From Frankiaceae bacterium (GTDB taxonomy: Bacteria; Actinomycetota; Actinomycetes; JADGOU01): a stretch of 5,453 bases of DNA. The notes under the pieces were generated by a model that was not told the origin of the DNA, ran no database searches, and saw nothing but the letters and a program-made list of their open reading frames with translations. Position numbers and translations under genes: made by a program. The DNA is taken from positions 1-5,453 of the forward strand of contig JADGOU010000209.1 in the NCBI GenBank assembly GCA_017882835.1, given 5' to 3'. Of the stretch, positions 5,200-5,453 are shown one piece after another (positions within the stretch are counted from its first letter, which is position 1; each line of letters begins with the position of its first letter).

Positions 5200-5307
5200 T
5201 GGGCAATCGAGGTGGACAGCCAGCGCAGGCATCGCATGCCCAGCATGCGCCGGCCTTCGACACCCTCCCTGCCTCATGGAGCGGACCGGCATGGTTGCCT
5301 GTCCGGC

Positions 5308-5313
5308 TAGCCT
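5308..5313 (+). promoter_or_regulatory. Candidate -10 element (TAGCCT) of the right-edge gene
   Basis: TAGCCT fits TANNNT and ends eight bases before ATG 5322. With no clear Shine-Dalgarno upstream of the ATG, a leaderless transcript starting at or next to the start codon is plausible. Confidence 0.35.
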
Positions 5314-5321
5314 GACGGGCA

Positions 5322-5453
5322 ATGAGTTCCCGCGACGACGGTCTAGACGTGACGCCCGAACCGCCGCGGGTGGGCTCGGCGGAGGCCGTCGACGCAGGCC
5401 CGGTCGGCCCTGTCGGCATCGCCGTGGCCGAGCCGGCCAAGCCGCGGGCCGGC
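5322..5453 (+). CDS. N-terminal fragment of a protein of unknown function, runs off right edge
   Basis: From ATG 5322 the frame is open for 44 codons to the window end (MSSRDDGLDVTPEPPRVGS...). The visible part is Pro/Ala/Gly/Val-rich with acidic residues and looks like a disordered cytoplasmic head. Such heads occur before membrane or DNA-binding domains in actinomycetes, but nothing here identifies the protein. Third codon positions are mostly G or C, supporting translation. A -10-like TAGCCT sits eight bases upstream and no ribosome binding site is evident. The repeat-rich region ahead suggests the gene is regulated on its own. Confidence 0.5.
   Translation, partial: MSSRDDGLDVTPEPPRVGSAEAVDAGPVGPVGIAVAEPAKPRAG

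Larger units (their letters stand above)
5048..5321. other. Repeat-rich intergenic region
   Basis: I see no gene here; a minus-strand open frame across it reads back into the GGDEF-EAL gene and has no family features. The region holds GCCGGTCCG at 5065-5073 and 5165-5173 and its complement at 5282-5290. It also holds a 9-bp tandem repeat GGGTTGTTC (5131-5148), a perfect palindrome at 5183-5199 and the inverted repeat CGCATGC-CCA-GCATGCG at 5233-5249. These are candidates for regulator sites of the downstream gene. Confidence 0.5.

Noticed and set aside
4961..5440. 159-codon minus-strand frame across the last intergenic region
   Set aside because: It overlaps the end of the GGDEF-EAL gene and the start of the right-edge gene, with a Thr/Arg/Pro-rich product and no family pattern.
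1..5453. CRISPR array, rRNA or complete insertion sequence
   Set aside because: No regularly spaced repeat array, no rRNA-like stretch, and no transposase with terminal inverted repeats were seen.

Overview
The window is very GC-rich, with G/C-dominated third codon positions. Together with a membrane-anchored GGDEF-EAL protein and a tyrosine recombinase with a Pro/Ala/Gly-rich head, this points to a high-GC actinomycete, possibly Frankia or a relative. The genus is an inference from style only.

Layout. Bases 1-421 (minus strand) hold the N-terminal part of a tyrosine recombinase running off the left edge. Its reading frame is broken by a perfect 22-bp tandem duplication; removing one copy rejoins the frame. 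Bases 422-1022 hold no convincing gene, only a weak promoter-like element, a hairpin and a short iterated motif. Bases 1023-1313 (plus) encode a 96-residue single-pass membrane protein with a strong ribosome binding site and a twin C-x7-C tail. A GC hairpin and a 12-codon ORF with a good ribosome binding site follow. Bases 1581-1970 (plus) encode a 129-residue SnoaL/NTF2-like protein. Bases about 2017-2372 carry what looks like the eroded C-terminal half of a LysR-type regulator.

The main gene (2454-5012, plus) encodes an 852-residue protein with eight predicted membrane helices, then PAS, GGDEF and EAL domains. Both catalytic sites and the inhibitory c-di-GMP site look intact, so it could both make and break c-di-GMP under control of a membrane/PAS sensor. 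The longer open frame from 2301 probably reads through the LysR remnant and is not the true start.

Bases 5013-5321 are intergenic and rich in short inverted and direct repeats. A new gene begins at 5322 and runs off the right edge. There is no clear operon. The gene remnants, the broken recombinase and the long non-coding stretches suggest an accessory region with past insertion and decay. I did not identify a clearly new multi-gene system. The best leads are the duplication-broken recombinase, the twin C-x7-C membrane protein, the LysR remnant fused in frame to the GGDEF-EAL ORF, and the three-fold repeat in its membrane sensor.
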